Shown: one piece after another, positions 10,921-21,896 of the stretch
Position numbering within the stretch: the first letter of the stretch is position 1
Layout: the number at the start of each line of letters is the position of its first letter
Source of the DNA: an uncultured bacterium
Lineage (GTDB): Bacteria > Pseudomonadota > Alphaproteobacteria > Rhodospirillales > Rhodospirillaceae
Length of the DNA stretch: 64,000 bases
NCBI GenBank assembly: GCA_903888485.1
Contig: CAISTS010000028.1
Span: forward strand, 1 to 64,000
Direction: 5' to 3'
Translations under genes and position numbers: made by a program
The notes under the pieces: model-generated
Databases searched by the model: none
What the model was told of the DNA's origin: nothing
Seen by the model: only the letters and a program-made list of their open reading frames with translations

Positions 10921-12342
10921 TCAGATGTGTAGCGCGCGCTTATCGGCGGCCAGCGCCGCTTCTTTGACGGTTTCGCCGAGCTGCGGGTGCGCGTGGCACG
11001 TGCGTGCGATGTCTTCCGATGACGCGCCGAACTCCATTGCCACCGCCACTTCCATGATCAGATCGCCCGCCGCCGGGCCGACGATGTGGCAGCCGAGCAC
11101 GCGGTCGGTGCCGGCGTCGGCGAGGATCTTGGCAAAGCCGTCCGTATCGCCATTGGCACGCGCGCGGCCGTTGGCGGTGAAGGGGAACTTACCGACCTTG
11201 TAGGCAACGCCCGCGTCTTTCAGCTGCTCCTCGGTCTTGCCGATGCCGGCGACCTCGGGCCAGGTGTAGACCACGCTGGCGATGGCGTCGTAGTTGATGT
11301 GGCCCGGGTGTCCCGCGAGGATCTCGGCGCAAGCAACGCCCTCATCCTCGGCCTTGTGCGCCAGCATCATGCCGCCGATGACATCGCCGATGGCGAAGAT
11401 GCCTTCCACGTTCGTCTGATAATTCTCATCAGCCTCGACAAAGCCGCGATTGGAAACCTTCACGCCGACCTGATCGAGGCCCGCGCCGGCGATGTAGGGT
11501 CGCCGACCGATGGCCACGAGCACGACGTCCGCGTTGAGTTTTTCCGGATTGCCGCCGCCCTTGGCGGGTTCGAGCGTGACTTCGACGCCGTCCTTGCCCG
11601 GCTTGGCTGCCGTGACCTTGTGGCCCAAGCGGAACTTCATGCCCTGCTTTTCAAGGATGCGCTGCATCTGCTTGCGCACTTCGCCGTCCATGGGCGGCAG
11701 GATGACGTCGAGGAATTCGACCACGGTCACGTCCGTGCCGAGACGCCGCCAGACCGAGCCCATTTCGAGGCCGATCACGCCCGCGCCGATGACCACCATG
11801 GTCTTCGGGATCTTGGACAGCACCAGCGCACCGGTGGAGGAGACAATCTGCTTTTCGTCGATGGTCACGCCCGGAAGCGGCGTGACATCCGAGCCCGAGG
11901 CAATGACGACGTATTTGGTGACATAGGTCGTCTCGTTGCCCTTGTCGTCCTTGACGGCAACTTCGTGCGCGCCCGACTGCGCCTTCGCGACGCGGCCCCA
12001 GCCGCGCAGGTAAGCGACCTTGTTTTTCTTCAACAAGAATTCGATGCCGGTGGTGTTCTGCTTCACCACGTCGTCTTTGCGGGCCATCATTTTCGCGAGG
12101 TCCACCTCGACCTTGCCGACATTGATGCCGTGGGCGGCAAAAGCGTGGTTGGCTTCGTCCACTAGATGCGACGATTGCAGCAACGCCTTCGACGGGATGC
12201 AGCCGACATTGGTGCAGGTGCCGCCGAGAGCGCCGCGGCCTTCGACGCAGGCGGCCTTGAGGCCCAATTGCGAAGCCCGCAGTGCGCAGACATAACCGCC
12301 GGGACCGCCGCCGATGACAATGACGTCGAAGGTTTCAGCCAT
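10921..12342 (-). CDS. lpdA: Dihydrolipoyl dehydrogenase (E3)
   Basis: FAD-dependent enzyme that reoxidises dihydrolipoamide in the 2-oxoglutarate dehydrogenase complex, passing electrons to NAD. It is 473 residues from [18 protein letters not shown], the FAD-binding motif; an upstream in-frame extension lacks similarity and is excluded. The redox disulfide is in [13 protein letters not shown], the NAD-binding motif is [14 protein letters not shown], and the C-terminal HAHPQLGE supplies the catalytic His-Glu pair. It lies 4 bases after the GFA-family gene. Confidence 0.97.
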   Translation of the reverse strand: MAETFDVIVIGGGPGGYVCALRASQLGLKAACVEGRGALGGTCTNVGCIPSKALLQSSHLVDEANHAFAAHGINVGKVEVDLAKMMARKDDVVKQNTTGIEFLLKKNKVAYLRGWGRVAKAQSGAHEVAVKDDKGNETTYVTKYVVIASGSDVTPLPGVTIDEKQIVSSTGALVLSKIPKTMVVIGAGVIGLEMGSVWRRLGTDVTVVEFLDVILPPMDGEVRKQMQRILEKQGMKFRLGHKVTAAKPGKDGVEVTLEPAKGGGNPEKLNADVVLVAIGRRPYIAGAGLDQVGVKVSNRGFVEADENYQTNVEGIFAIGDVIGGMMLAHKAEDEGVACAEILAGHPGHINYDAIASVVYTWPEVAGIGKTEEQLKDAGVAYKVGKFPFTANGRARANGDTDGFAKILADAGTDRVLGCHIVGPAAGDLIMEVAVAMEFGASSEDIARTCHAHPQLGETVKEAALAADKRALHI

Positions 12343-12346
12343 GGCT

Positions 12347-12772
12347 TTAAGTCCCTTGCATTGAAGGAGGGAACTCCGCGAATTGCGGAGCCGTGCCTCC
12401 AATATGATCCCACGGCGCTTTCGAGCCGACAAAAATGTGCTGGGCGATCTCGACGCCCGGATCACCATCGATGCTGCCGAGGGTCACGCCGTGTACGTCG
12501 TTGCCGTGTAAGCCACAGAGCGTGCTGCCGCAGGTGCCGCAGAAAGCCAGCCCCCAACCCGGCGTGGTCTCGTAACGCGAAAGCTGATCGGCGCCGGTGG
12601 TCCACGTCAGCGAGTCGGGCACAACCTCGGCGTAGGCCGAACCCGCGCCGCTAAAGGCCTTGCGGCAGCGCGAGCAGTGACAGCTGCGCGCGTTCTTCAG
12701 AGGCGCTGCGATCTTGTATGTGATCCGTCCGCAGAAGCACCCACCCGTTAAAGGTCCGCCTGGCAAAGGCAT
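12347..12772 (-). CDS. GFA / CENP-V family zinc-binding protein
   Basis: Small zinc protein of about 141 residues. Cysteines in [22 protein letters not shown] and [11 protein letters not shown] match the GFA fold. The family name comes from glutathione-dependent formaldehyde-activating enzyme, but most members have no proven activity. The start at 12772 is supported by AGGGTGAG just upstream and by the family N-terminus. It is tucked between sucB (19 bases before) and lpdA (4 bases after) and is surely cotranscribed, so a link to 2-oxoglutarate dehydrogenase function or to thiol/aldehyde handling is an inference. Confidence 0.9.
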   Translation of the reverse strand: MPLPGGPLTGGCFCGRITYKIAAPLKNARSCHCSRCRKAFSGAGSAYAEVVPDSLTWTTGADQLSRYETTPGWGLAFCGTCGSTLCGLHGNDVHGVTLGSIDGDPGVEIAQHIFVGSKAPWDHIGGTAPQFAEFPPSMQGT

Positions 12773-12791
12773 CTCACCCTCCGGCTGGGCG

Positions 12792-14063
12792 TCAGGTCTC
12801 GATAAGCAGGCGGCTCGGATCTTCGATGGCTTCCTTGACGCGCACCAGGAAGGTGACGGCCTCGCGGCCATCGACAATGCGGTGATCATAGGAGAGCGCG
12901 AGATACATGATCGGCCGCGCGACGATCGAACCATCGTCCTGCACCACGGCGCGCTGCTTGATATTGTGCATCCCCAGGATGCCCGACTGCGGCGTATTGA
13001 GGATCGGCGTCGACAGCATGGAGCCGTAGATGCCGCCGTTGGTGATGGTGAAGGTGCCGCCGGTCATGTCCTCGATGGTCAGTTTGCCGTCGCGCGCCTT
13101 GCGCCCGAGGCCGGAGATCTCGGCCTCGATTTCGGCATAGGACTTGGTGTCGCAATCGCGCACCACGGGCACCACGAGGCCCTGCGGCGTGCCGACGGCG
13201 ACGCCCACATCGTAGTAATTCTTGTAGACCAGCTCGTCGCCCTGGATCTCGGCGTTGATGGCGGGGAGTTCCTTCAGCGCATTGACGGCGGCTTTAACGA
13301 AGAAGGACATGAAGCCCATCTTCACCCCGTGCTTCTTCTCGAAGGCGTCCTTGAACTTGTTGCGCAGCGCCATCACCGCCGACATGTCGGCTTCGTTGAA
13401 GGTCGTCAGCATCGCGGCGGTGTTCTGGGCTTCCTTCAGGCGCTCGGCGATCTTCTTGCGCAGGCGCGTCATCTTGACGCGTTCTTCGCGCGGGCCGCGA
13501 TCGGGCACAGAGGCTTTGGTGGCGCGTTCGCCGCCGCCCGCCATGTAGGTCAGCACGTCGGCCTTGGTCAGGCGGCCGTTCTTGCCCGAGGCGGGAATTT
13601 TCTTCGGATCGAAGCCGTGTTCGTCCACCAAATGACGCACGGACGGCGCCAGCGGGTAGTCAGACGGCAGCGACTGCGCCGGAACAGCCGGTTTCGGCGC
13701 GGCGGGCGGAGCCGCCGGCTTGGGCGCAGGTGCGGGAGCAGCCGCAGCAGGCTTTGGTGCGGGAGCCGGCGCGGGCGCAGCGGCGGCCTTGGGCGCTTCA
13801 GCTTTCTTGGCGGGCGCAGCGGCGCCAGCGCCGCCAATGATGCCCAGGATCGCGCCGGGTTTTACTTCGGCGCCGGTGTCGGCGGAAATCTCGCTGAGGG
13901 TGCCGGCTGCTTCGGCGCGCACCTCGACGGTGACTTTATCAGTCTCCAGCTCCACCAGCGGCTCGTCCTGAGCGACAGCGTCGCCCACCTTCTTGAACCA
14001 CTTCGCGACCGTGGCTTCGCTGACGGATTCACCCAGTGCGGGCACTTTGATGTCGGTCGCCAT
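12792..14063 (-). CDS. sucB: 2-oxoglutarate dehydrogenase E2 (dihydrolipoyl succinyltransferase)
   Basis: Core of the 2-oxoglutarate dehydrogenase complex, moving the succinyl group from lipoate to CoA. It is 423 residues from [17 protein letters not shown]. It has one lipoyl domain with the modified Lys in [11 protein letters not shown] (near residue 43), an Ala/Pro-rich linker of about 50 residues, an E1/E3-binding domain with [20 protein letters not shown], and the catalytic domain with the active-site [15 protein letters not shown]. It is 88 bases after sucA, followed by the GFA gene and lpdA. Confidence 0.98.
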   Translation of the reverse strand: MATDIKVPALGESVSEATVAKWFKKVGDAVAQDEPLVELETDKVTVEVRAEAAGTLSEISADTGAEVKPGAILGIIGGAGAAAPAKKAEAPKAAAAPAPAPAPKPAAAAPAPAPKPAAPPAAPKPAVPAQSLPSDYPLAPSVRHLVDEHGFDPKKIPASGKNGRLTKADVLTYMAGGGERATKASVPDRGPREERVKMTRLRKKIAERLKEAQNTAAMLTTFNEADMSAVMALRNKFKDAFEKKHGVKMGFMSFFVKAAVNALKELPAINAEIQGDELVYKNYYDVGVAVGTPQGLVVPVVRDCDTKSYAEIEAEISGLGRKARDGKLTIEDMTGGTFTITNGGIYGSMLSTPILNTPQSGILGMHNIKQRAVVQDDGSIVARPIMYLALSYDHRIVDGREAVTFLVRVKEAIEDPSRLLIET

Positions 14064-14151
14064 GACGTCCCTCATTTTTCCGCGCTCATTAACCCGAGCA
14101 CGTGTTGATCTATTCGGGCGCCCCCGCGCCCTTATCGCTTACTCGGCTACT

Positions 14152-17097
14152 CTATTCGGCCGCCATTTTGCCGATCTTGGAGAGACGGCGGAAAGGCTGC
14201 GGGATCTGTTCGAGCGGCGTGTTGAGCGCCCATTCGCAAAGCTGGTTCTGCTCACGCACATGGATCTTCATCAGGCCCGTCGCCGGCGAAGCCGCCGGCG
14301 GACGGCCGGCGTAAACTGGGCGCTTGGCCTTGATGTCGAGACCGTCCAGCGCGTATTCGAGGCGGCGGTCGACGAAGGTCCACGAACCCATGTTGGCAGG
14401 CTCTTCCTGGCACCAGACCACTTCGGCGTTCTTGTACTTGGCGAACTCGCGCGCGAGGGTCTCTTTCGGCCACGGATAAATCTGCTCGACGCGGAGAATC
14501 GCAACGTCGTCGACGCCCTTGTCTTCGCGCGCTTGCAGAAGGTCGTAGTAGACCTTGCCGGAGCACACCACGACGCGGCGCACCTTGGCCGGCGCGGCAA
14601 TCTTGCCGGTTTCGCCATAGACACGCTGGAAGCTGGTGTTCTCGGACATCTCGTCCAAGGTCGAAATGCAGCGCTTGTGACGCAGCAGCGACTTCGGCGT
14701 CATGATGACCAAGGGCTTCCTGAAGTTGCGGCGCATCTGACGGCGCAGCGCGTGGAAGTAGTTGGCCGGCGTGGTGATGTTGCAAACCTGCCAGTTGTCT
14801 TGCGCGGATAGCTGCAGATAACGTTCCATGCGCGCCGAAGAGTGCTCGGGTCCCTGGCCTTCGAAGCCGTGCGGCAGCAGCATGACCAGACCGCACAGGC
14901 GCAGCCACTTGCTCTCGCCCGAGTTGATGAACTGGTCGATTATCATTTGCGCGCCATTGGAGAAGTCGCCGAACTGCGCCTCCCACAGCGTCAGTGTGTT
15001 GGGATCGGCGAGGCTGTAGCCGTATTCGAAGCCGAGCACCGAAAGCTCCGAGAGCGGGCTATCGATGACTTCGAACTTGGCCTGCTTTTCCGGGCGGATG
15101 TTGTTGAGGAAGACGTAGCGTTCTTCAGTGTTTTGGTCGACCAGCACCGAATGCCGTTGCGAGAACGTTCCGCGGCCGCAGTCTTGGCCCGACAGGCGCA
15201 CGGCGTTGCCTTCGACCGCGAGCGTGCCGTAGGCCAAAGCTTCGGCAGTTGCCCAGTCGATGTCCTTGCCGGTGTCGATAGCCTCTTTCTTGGCTTTCAG
15301 CTGACGCGCGATCTTGGCGTTTACCGCCCAGCCGTTGGGTGTCTTGCAGATCGCAGCACCAACCTCTTTGAGAAGATCGAGCGTCGCGCCGCTCTTATCG
15401 TCGCGGAATTCTTCCTCCTCGCCCATCTGCGCGAGGCCCTTCCACGCGCCCTCCAGCCAGTCGGCTTTGTTGGGCTTGAAGCTGGCTGCGGATTCGAAAT
15501 CCGCCTCCATCATGTGCATGAACTTCGACATCATCAGGTCAGCTTCTTGCTGGCTGAAGAGACCTTCCTTGACCAGCTTCTGTGCATAGATCGTGCGCAC
15601 GGTGGCGTGGCTTTCGATCGCCTTGTACATCAGCGGCTGCGTGAACTTGGGCTCGTCGCCCTCGTTGTGGCCGAAGCGGCGGTAGCACACCATATCGACG
15701 ACAACGTCGCTGCCGAACTCCTGACGGAATTCCATGGCCAGGCGCGCGCAATAGACAACGGCTTCCGGATCGTCGGCGTTGACGTGGAAGATCGGCGCTT
15801 CGACCATTTTCGCAATGTCGGTGCAGTAGAGGCCCGAGCGGCTGTACTGCGGGGTCGTGGTGAAACCGATTTGGTTGTTGATGACGAAGTGCAGCGTGCC
15901 ACCCGTCGTATAGCCCTTGATCTGCGAGAAGCCGAAACACTCGGCGATGATGCCTTGACCCGCGAAAGCCGCATCGCCGTGGATCAAGAGACCCATGACC
16001 TGCTTGCGGCCGGTGTCTCCCATCTGCTCCTGCTTGGCGCGCACTTTACCGAGCACGACGGGATCGACAACCTCGAGGTGCGACGGGTTGGCGGTCAGGG
16101 ACAGGTGCACGACATTGCCGTCGAATTCGCGGTCGGCGGACGTGCCGAGGTGATATTTCACGTCGCCCGAGCCTTCGACACTCTCGGGGTTGGACGAGTT
16201 GCCCTGGAATTCGGAGAACAACGCGCTGAACGGTTTGTTCATGACGTTGACGAGCACGTTGAGGCGCCCACGGTGGGCCATGCCGATGACAATCTGCTTG
16301 AGGCCCAGCTGGCCGCCGCGCTTGATGATCTGCTCGAGCGCCGGAATCGCCGCTTCACCGCCGTCGAGGCCGAAGCGCTTGGTGCCGGTGTACTTGATGC
16401 CGAGGAACTTCTCGAAGCCTTCGGCTTCCGTCAGCCGCTCCAAGATGGCTTTCTTGCCGTAGTCGGAGAAGTTGGGCTCGAGGCGGTCTTTCTCGAAGCG
16501 GCGCACAAGCCAGTCGCGCTGCTTGGGCGATTGGATGTGATTGAACTCGACGCCGATGGTGCCGCAGTAGGTCTGCTTGCAGGCGTCCAGAATCTGCTGG
16601 AGCGTCGCCTTGTCGAAACCCATGACGCCGCCGAGATGGATCTGGCGGCCGAGATCGGCGTCGGTGAAGCCATGGGTGCGGTAGTCGAGTTCCGGGTGAT
16701 CGGTGCTGCGACCCTTCGCGAGCGGATCGAGACTGGCGATCTGATGGCCGCGCGCGCGGTATGCGCGAATCATCTGCAGCGCGTGGATGGAATCTTCGGT
16801 CTGCTTGCGGATCGCGGCGCTGTCGGGGCCACCCGTGTCGGCAGCCTTCCCGTTCGGCTTCTCACCTTTACCCTTGGCGGGCTTGGCGACATCAGTCTCG
16901 GCGACGCCGATGATACCGGCGTCGGACGGCGCCCAACTCGCGCCTTCGATGTCTTTCAGAAGTTCGGCTTCTTCGTCGCCTAGATCGCGAAAGAAGCTTG
17001 CCCAGCTCGGATCGACTGCGGCCGGGTTCTTGAGGTAGGTCGCGTAAAGTTCAGCGATAAAAGTGGCGTTAGCGCCGGTAATGAAGGAGGCGTCCAC
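14152..17097 (-). CDS. sucA: 2-oxoglutarate dehydrogenase E1
   Basis: Thiamine-diphosphate enzyme that decarboxylates 2-oxoglutarate and succinylates the lipoyl domain of SucB. It is 981 residues. The N-terminal segment FIAELYATYLKNPAAVDPSW is the conserved OdhA start. The thiamine core includes GMAHRGRLNVLVN, IHGDAAFAGQGII and VVDMVCYRRFGHNEGDEP, and the C-terminal half has LLPHGFEGQGPEHSSARMER. A 234-base gap separates it from the sulfotransferase gene, so it likely has its own promoter. Confidence 0.99.
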   Translation of the reverse strand: MDASFITGANATFIAELYATYLKNPAAVDPSWASFFRDLGDEEAELLKDIEGASWAPSDAGIIGVAETDVAKPAKGKGEKPNGKAADTGGPDSAAIRKQTEDSIHALQMIRAYRARGHQIASLDPLAKGRSTDHPELDYRTHGFTDADLGRQIHLGGVMGFDKATLQQILDACKQTYCGTIGVEFNHIQSPKQRDWLVRRFEKDRLEPNFSDYGKKAILERLTEAEGFEKFLGIKYTGTKRFGLDGGEAAIPALEQIIKRGGQLGLKQIVIGMAHRGRLNVLVNVMNKPFSALFSEFQGNSSNPESVEGSGDVKYHLGTSADREFDGNVVHLSLTANPSHLEVVDPVVLGKVRAKQEQMGDTGRKQVMGLLIHGDAAFAGQGIIAECFGFSQIKGYTTGGTLHFVINNQIGFTTTPQYSRSGLYCTDIAKMVEAPIFHVNADDPEAVVYCARLAMEFRQEFGSDVVVDMVCYRRFGHNEGDEPKFTQPLMYKAIESHATVRTIYAQKLVKEGLFSQQEADLMMSKFMHMMEADFESAASFKPNKADWLEGAWKGLAQMGEEEEFRDDKSGATLDLLKEVGAAICKTPNGWAVNAKIARQLKAKKEAIDTGKDIDWATAEALAYGTLAVEGNAVRLSGQDCGRGTFSQRHSVLVDQNTEERYVFLNNIRPEKQAKFEVIDSPLSELSVLGFEYGYSLADPNTLTLWEAQFGDFSNGAQMIIDQFINSGESKWLRLCGLVMLLPHGFEGQGPEHSSARMERYLQLSAQDNWQVCNITTPANYFHALRRQMRRNFRKPLVIMTPKSLLRHKRCISTLDEMSENTSFQRVYGETGKIAAPAKVRRVVVCSGKVYYDLLQAREDKGVDDVAILRVEQIYPWPKETLAREFAKYKNAEVVWCQEEPANMGSWTFVDRRLEYALDGLDIKAKRPVYAGRPPAASPATGLMKIHVREQNQLCEWALNTPLEQIPQPFRRLSKIGKMAAE

Positions 17098-17180
17098 GGA
17101 TGAAGGTCCTTAAGGTCCCAACGGGCGCCCGGCGGGGGCCCCCGCGGGGCCAGGCCATTGATCGGGCGGCCAATTCTTTA

Positions 17181-17209
17181 GTAATAGACGAATATTCCCT
17201 TCCCCACAA
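17181..17209 (-). promoter_or_regulatory. Candidate sucA promoter
   Basis: Reading minus, TTGTGG (17209-17204) and TATTAC (17186-17181) are separated by 17 bases, a sigma-70-like layout with partial matches to both boxes. A start near 17174 would leave a leader of about 77 bases before sucA. The surrounding 17098-17331 stretch is locally AT-richer than the genes. The match is imperfect, so this is only a suggestion. Confidence 0.25.
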
Positions 17210-17331
17210 CGACTTAGACCGAAATTTACGCAAGTGTCACCGAGGTGCCCCGACCATTGCGGGAAAACCGCGCGGATTTATCCAGGCCGCCCGCCACTTA
17301 GACGAAAGTCCATACATACCAAAGGGTTGAC

Positions 17332-18006
17332 CTAGAGAATGCCGTAGGCGGCGGGGTCGCTGGAATAGCCGAACAGTTGGGCATCGCGGGCCACGAGGCC
17401 GCCAACGATGGCGAAGGTCTCGCGCGTATAGAGCTGGGTCCAGGGGGCGTGGTAGCTCTGATTGAAGTGGTCGAGTTCGAGCGTGGTCACGCCGAGGCGG
17501 GCTTTCACCTGGGCAAAATCCTCCGCCAGCGACTCGTAACGGCCGATGAAATTGACCGCGAGCCTGTCCGCGTCGTCGAGCAAAAAGGGGTGCTGCACGC
17601 CCGCGAGGATGTGCGCATCGGCGCCGCCGAGATTCGTTTTCGCATATTTGCCGAAGGTTCCGGCGGCTTCAGCTTCTTTGTGTCCCGCCACCGTCGGATT
17701 GATCAGGCGATAGTGGAACCACGACACCGCGACGTCCCACGGATTGCGCACGAAGGTGAAACTGAAGTAGCTGTCGTAGGTCTGGCGCCCGAGTGCGGCG
17801 ATGAAGCGCTTGGCCGAGGCATGCACGCCAAGGTCCCCGGCAGCGACGGGCAATCCGATCTTCTCGGCGTGTTTGCGGCGCGCGTCCGGCTTTTGCCCAC
17901 GCACGGGATAGAACGCATCGTGCAGCGAAAGCGCGCTGTTGATTGAGGTGCCCGCCGCTTTGGGCACATGGATGAAGATGAAGCGCTTATCCGCGGAAAG
18001 TATCAC
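17332..18006 (-). CDS. Sulfotransferase family 2 domain protein
   Basis: Predicted PAPS-dependent sulfotransferase of 224 residues acting on a glycan or lipid. The 5'-phosphosulfate-binding loop FIFIHVPKAAGTSI lies at residues 9-22 and the 3'-phosphate-binding segment VRNPWDVAVSWFHY lies mid-protein, with a preceding FSFTF strand. There is no signal peptide or membrane anchor. Its start overlaps the end of the PagL-like gene by 4 bases, so the pair is coupled. Together they suggest modification of surface lipid or polysaccharide; the acceptor is unknown. Confidence 0.87.
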   Translation of the reverse strand: MILSADKRFIFIHVPKAAGTSINSALSLHDAFYPVRGQKPDARRKHAEKIGLPVAAGDLGVHASAKRFIAALGRQTYDSYFSFTFVRNPWDVAVSWFHYRLINPTVAGHKEAEAAGTFGKYAKTNLGGADAHILAGVQHPFLLDDADRLAVNFIGRYESLAEDFAQVKARLGVTTLELDHFNQSYHAPWTQLYTRETFAIVGGLVARDAQLFGYSSDPAAYGIL

Positions 18007-18542
18007 GGCCCATCAAAGGTGAACGTGTACGTCGCAAGGATCGAGTTCACGCCCGGGTTCTTCTTATGAAAGTTGGCGTTGGAGATGTGATAGACGCCAA
18101 GGCCAAGGCGACCGCTGCCGCTGAGTGCGTAGCTGGTCGCGAGGCCAACGTGGAACTCGAAATCGCCGCCGAGGTCGAGCGCGCTCGAGCCCTGACGGTA
18201 GTAACCCGGGCCGCCTTCGAGCACGACTTCCCAGCGATCGTCTTCACCGAACACCAACGGCGCAGCAAGGCCGGCGTAAACGAATTGCGAGCCGCTGGTT
18301 TGCACCGCACCGCCAACCAGCGGCTTGAAGCCGCGGAAGACGCCGTCCGTGCCGAAGAAACCGTTTTGGAAACGATACTGCGCGCGGAACTCGGCTTGGT
18401 CGGGATTGCTCGCCACGCCGAACCCATACACGCCGGCACCGACCATCAGGTTGCCCTGATCCTTGGCGTGAGCGCTGGAGATGCAAAGCGCCGCGGCCAG
18501 CAAGGTGGCCGCGGCGCTGATACGATGAGACAACGTCTTCAT
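18003..18542 (-). CDS. PagL-like lipid A 3-O-deacylase / acyloxyacyl hydrolase family
   Basis: Predicted outer-membrane beta-barrel of 179 residues with a signal peptide ending AHA at residue 26. The C-terminal motif YHISNAN carries His152 and Ser154 in the PagL catalytic arrangement and is followed by HKKNPGVNS. The acidic residue seen at this place in characterised PagL is Asn here. Family members remove the 3-linked acyl chain from lipid A. The gene starts 16 bases after sucD ends and overlaps the sulfotransferase gene, so it is probably read from the mdh-sucCD transcript. Confidence 0.82.
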   Translation of the reverse strand: MKTLSHRISAAATLLAAALCISSAHAKDQGNLMVGAGVYGFGVASNPDQAEFRAQYRFQNGFFGTDGVFRGFKPLVGGAVQTSGSQFVYAGLAAPLVFGEDDRWEVVLEGGPGYYRQGSSALDLGGDFEFHVGLATSYALSGSGRLGLGVYHISNANFHKKNPGVNSILATYTFTFDGP

Positions 18543-18558
18543 GTGCGGATGAAAAGCC

Positions 18559-19434
18559 TTAGGCCTTCATCGCCTTGACCATGGTCGAGCCGAGCGAGGC
18601 CGGCGAGTCCGCGATCATGAACCCGGCGCCCTTCATGGCTTCGAACTTGGCCGCGGCGGTGCCTTTGCCGCCAGAGATGATAGCGCCGGCGTGGCCCATG
18701 CGGCGTCCCGGCGGGGCGGTGGCGCCCGCGACGAAACCGACGATGGGCTTTTTCTTCTTGTGCGCCTTGTAGAAGGCTGCGGCGTCTTCTTCGGCAGTAC
18801 CGCCGATTTCGCCGATCATAATGATGCCCTGGGTCTCTTCGTCATTGAGGAAGAGATCGAGGCAGTCGATGAAGTTGGTGCCGTTGACCGGATCACCGCC
18901 GATGCCGATGCAAGTGGTCTGGCCGAGGCCGGACGCGGTGGTTTGCGCGACAGCTTCGTACGTGAGCGTGCCCGAGCGCGAGACGATGCCGATCTTGCCC
19001 CGGCGATGAATGTGGCCGGGCATGATGCCGATCTTGCACTCGCCCGGCGTGATGATGCCCGGGCAGTTAGGTCCGATCAAACGGGTCTTTGAACCCTGCA
19101 GGGCGCGCTTGACCTTGACCATGTCGAGCACAGGGATGCCTTCGGTGATGCACACCGCCAGGGGGATCTCAGCGTCGATGGCTTCGAGAATGGCGTCCGC
19201 CGCGAACGGCGGCGGTACATAGATCACGGACGCATCGCAGCCGGTGGCGTTCTTCGCCTGCGCGACGGTGTCGAACACCGGCAGGTCGAGGTGCTTGGTG
19301 CCGCCTTTGCCCGGCGTCACGCCGCCGACCATCTGCGTGCCATACGCAATAGCTTGCTCGGAGTGGAAGGTGCCTTGGCTGCCGGTGAAACCCTGGCAGA
19401 TAACCTTCGTGTTCTTATTGACGAGAACGGCCAT
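18559..19434 (-). CDS. sucD: Succinyl-CoA ligase subunit alpha
   Basis: Alpha subunit of the ligase that makes ATP or GTP from succinyl-CoA. It is 291 residues. The CoA-binding fold begins [43 protein letters not shown] is the conserved ligase loop, and the phosphohistidine is in [15 protein letters not shown] near the C-terminus. Its ATG is one base beyond the sucC stop, showing translational coupling. Confidence 0.98.
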   Translation of the reverse strand: MAVLVNKNTKVICQGFTGSQGTFHSEQAIAYGTQMVGGVTPGKGGTKHLDLPVFDTVAQAKNATGCDASVIYVPPPFAADAILEAIDAEIPLAVCITEGIPVLDMVKVKRALQGSKTRLIGPNCPGIITPGECKIGIMPGHIHRRGKIGIVSRSGTLTYEAVAQTTASGLGQTTCIGIGGDPVNGTNFIDCLDLFLNDEETQGIIMIGEIGGTAEEDAAAFYKAHKKKKPIVGFVAGATAPPGRRMGHAGAIISGGKGTAAAKFEAMKGAGFMIADSPASLGSTMVKAMKA

Positions 19435-19435
19435 G

Positions 19436-20635
19436 TTACGCGGCCTCCTTCACGGCCTTGACGACCTTCTGGGCCGCATCGGCGAGGTTGTCCGCGGAGA
19501 TGATCGGAAGGCCTGAATCCGCCATGATCTTCTTGCCGAGCTCGACGTTGGTGCCTTCGAGGCGCACGACCAGCGGCACATTGAGGCTGATTTCACGGGC
19601 CGCCGACACCACGCCTTCGGCGATGACGTCGCAGCGCATGATGCCGCCGAAGATGTTGACCAGAATGCCTTCGACGTTGGGATCGGACAGGATGATCTTG
19701 AAGGCGCGCGTGACGCGCTCCTTGGTCGCGCCGCCGCCGACGTCGAGGAAGTTGGCCGGAGCAGCGCCATACAGCTTGATGATATCCATGGTCGCCATGG
19801 CCAAGCCTGCGCCATTGACCATGCAGCCGATCGAGCCGTCGAGCTTGATGTAGTTGAGGTCGTGCTTGGAAGCCTCGAGCTCCATCGGGTCTTCCTCGTC
19901 CTCATCGCGCAGCTCGACGATTTCCGGATGCCGATAGAGCGCGTTGGAATCGAAATTCATCTTGGCGTCGAGCGGCAGCACATCGCCCTCGGAGGTGACG
20001 ACGAGCGGATTGATTTCGAGCATCGAAGCATCGGTGGCGAGGAACGCGTTGTAGAGCGCGATCAGCAGCTTGGTCGCGGACTTGATCTGGCTGTCCTTGA
20101 GGCCGAGAGCGAATGCGATCTTGCGGCAATGGAAACCTTGGATGCCCGTGGCCGGGTCGATGCTCTGGAAAACGATCTTCTCGGGAGTGTCGTGCGCGAC
20201 GTCTTCGATGTTCACGCCGCCTTCGGTCGAAGCCATGATGGTGACGCGGCTGGTGCCGCGATCCACCAGAAATGCGAGATAAAGTTCGCGCGCGATGTTG
20301 CAGCCGGACTCGATATAGACGCGCTTGACCTTCTTGCCTTCGGGGCCTGACTGGATCGTGACCAGCGTGTTGCCGATCATCTGCTTGGCGTTCTCCTTGA
20401 CGTCGGCGACAGACTTAACGACGCGCACGCCGCCTTTACCGCCCGCGGCCGCTTCCTTGAAAGTGCCTTTGCCGCGCCCACCGGCATGGATCTGCGACTT
20501 GACCACAAAGATATTGGTCTTCAGCCCCTGCGCGACCTTTTCGGCTTCTTCGGCGGTGTAAGCGACGCCACCGTCGAGCACGGGCACGCCGTACTTCTTC
20601 AGGAGCTGTTTCGCTTGGTATTCATGGATATTCAT
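19436..20635 (-). CDS. sucC: Succinyl-CoA ligase subunit beta
   Basis: Nucleotide-binding subunit of succinyl-CoA ligase, 399 residues from [17 protein letters not shown], the invariant family N-terminus. ATP-grasp features include [15 protein letters not shown] and LEINPLVVT; the C-terminal ligase domain has [13 protein letters not shown] and [15 protein letters not shown]. The reading frame stays open upstream into mdh, but that extension has no family similarity. It is 26 bases after mdh. Confidence 0.98.
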   Translation of the reverse strand: MNIHEYQAKQLLKKYGVPVLDGGVAYTAEEAEKVAQGLKTNIFVVKSQIHAGGRGKGTFKEAAAGGKGGVRVVKSVADVKENAKQMIGNTLVTIQSGPEGKKVKRVYIESGCNIARELYLAFLVDRGTSRVTIMASTEGGVNIEDVAHDTPEKIVFQSIDPATGIQGFHCRKIAFALGLKDSQIKSATKLLIALYNAFLATDASMLEINPLVVTSEGDVLPLDAKMNFDSNALYRHPEIVELRDEDEEDPMELEASKHDLNYIKLDGSIGCMVNGAGLAMATMDIIKLYGAAPANFLDVGGGATKERVTRAFKIILSDPNVEGILVNIFGGIMRCDVIAEGVVSAAREISLNVPLVVRLEGTNVELGKKIMADSGLPIISADNLADAAQKVVKAVKEAA

Positions 20636-20661
20636 GGAGGTGCGATCTCTCTTTTCTTCGT

Positions 20662-21639
<978 letters not shown>

Positions 21640-21896
21640 TTAGGTGTTTTTATTCCGTACGGTCGCTGGCCCTGGTGGAGTGAGAGGGTCCGACGGCGAC
21701 CGCGAATTGAGGTGCCGTGGTAGCGCGAAACGCGCCCTCAGGGCAAGCACAGCAACACGGTAAAACTTCCCCGGCCAACCCGCTGGGAAGATTGCTTTTC
21801 TCGGCTGCGGCGGTGAACTAAGCTTTGGCTTGGGGGAATGGGCTGCTTTGCGCCGCAGCGAGGGTCAGATGGGTGCAGAATTTAGGAAGGGCTGCG

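Noticed and set aside
14842-16983. Open frame of over 700 codons opposite sucA
   Set aside because: Mirror of the sucA codon pattern; composition is Asp/Arg/Val/His-rich without domains, typical of a GC-rich antisense shadow.
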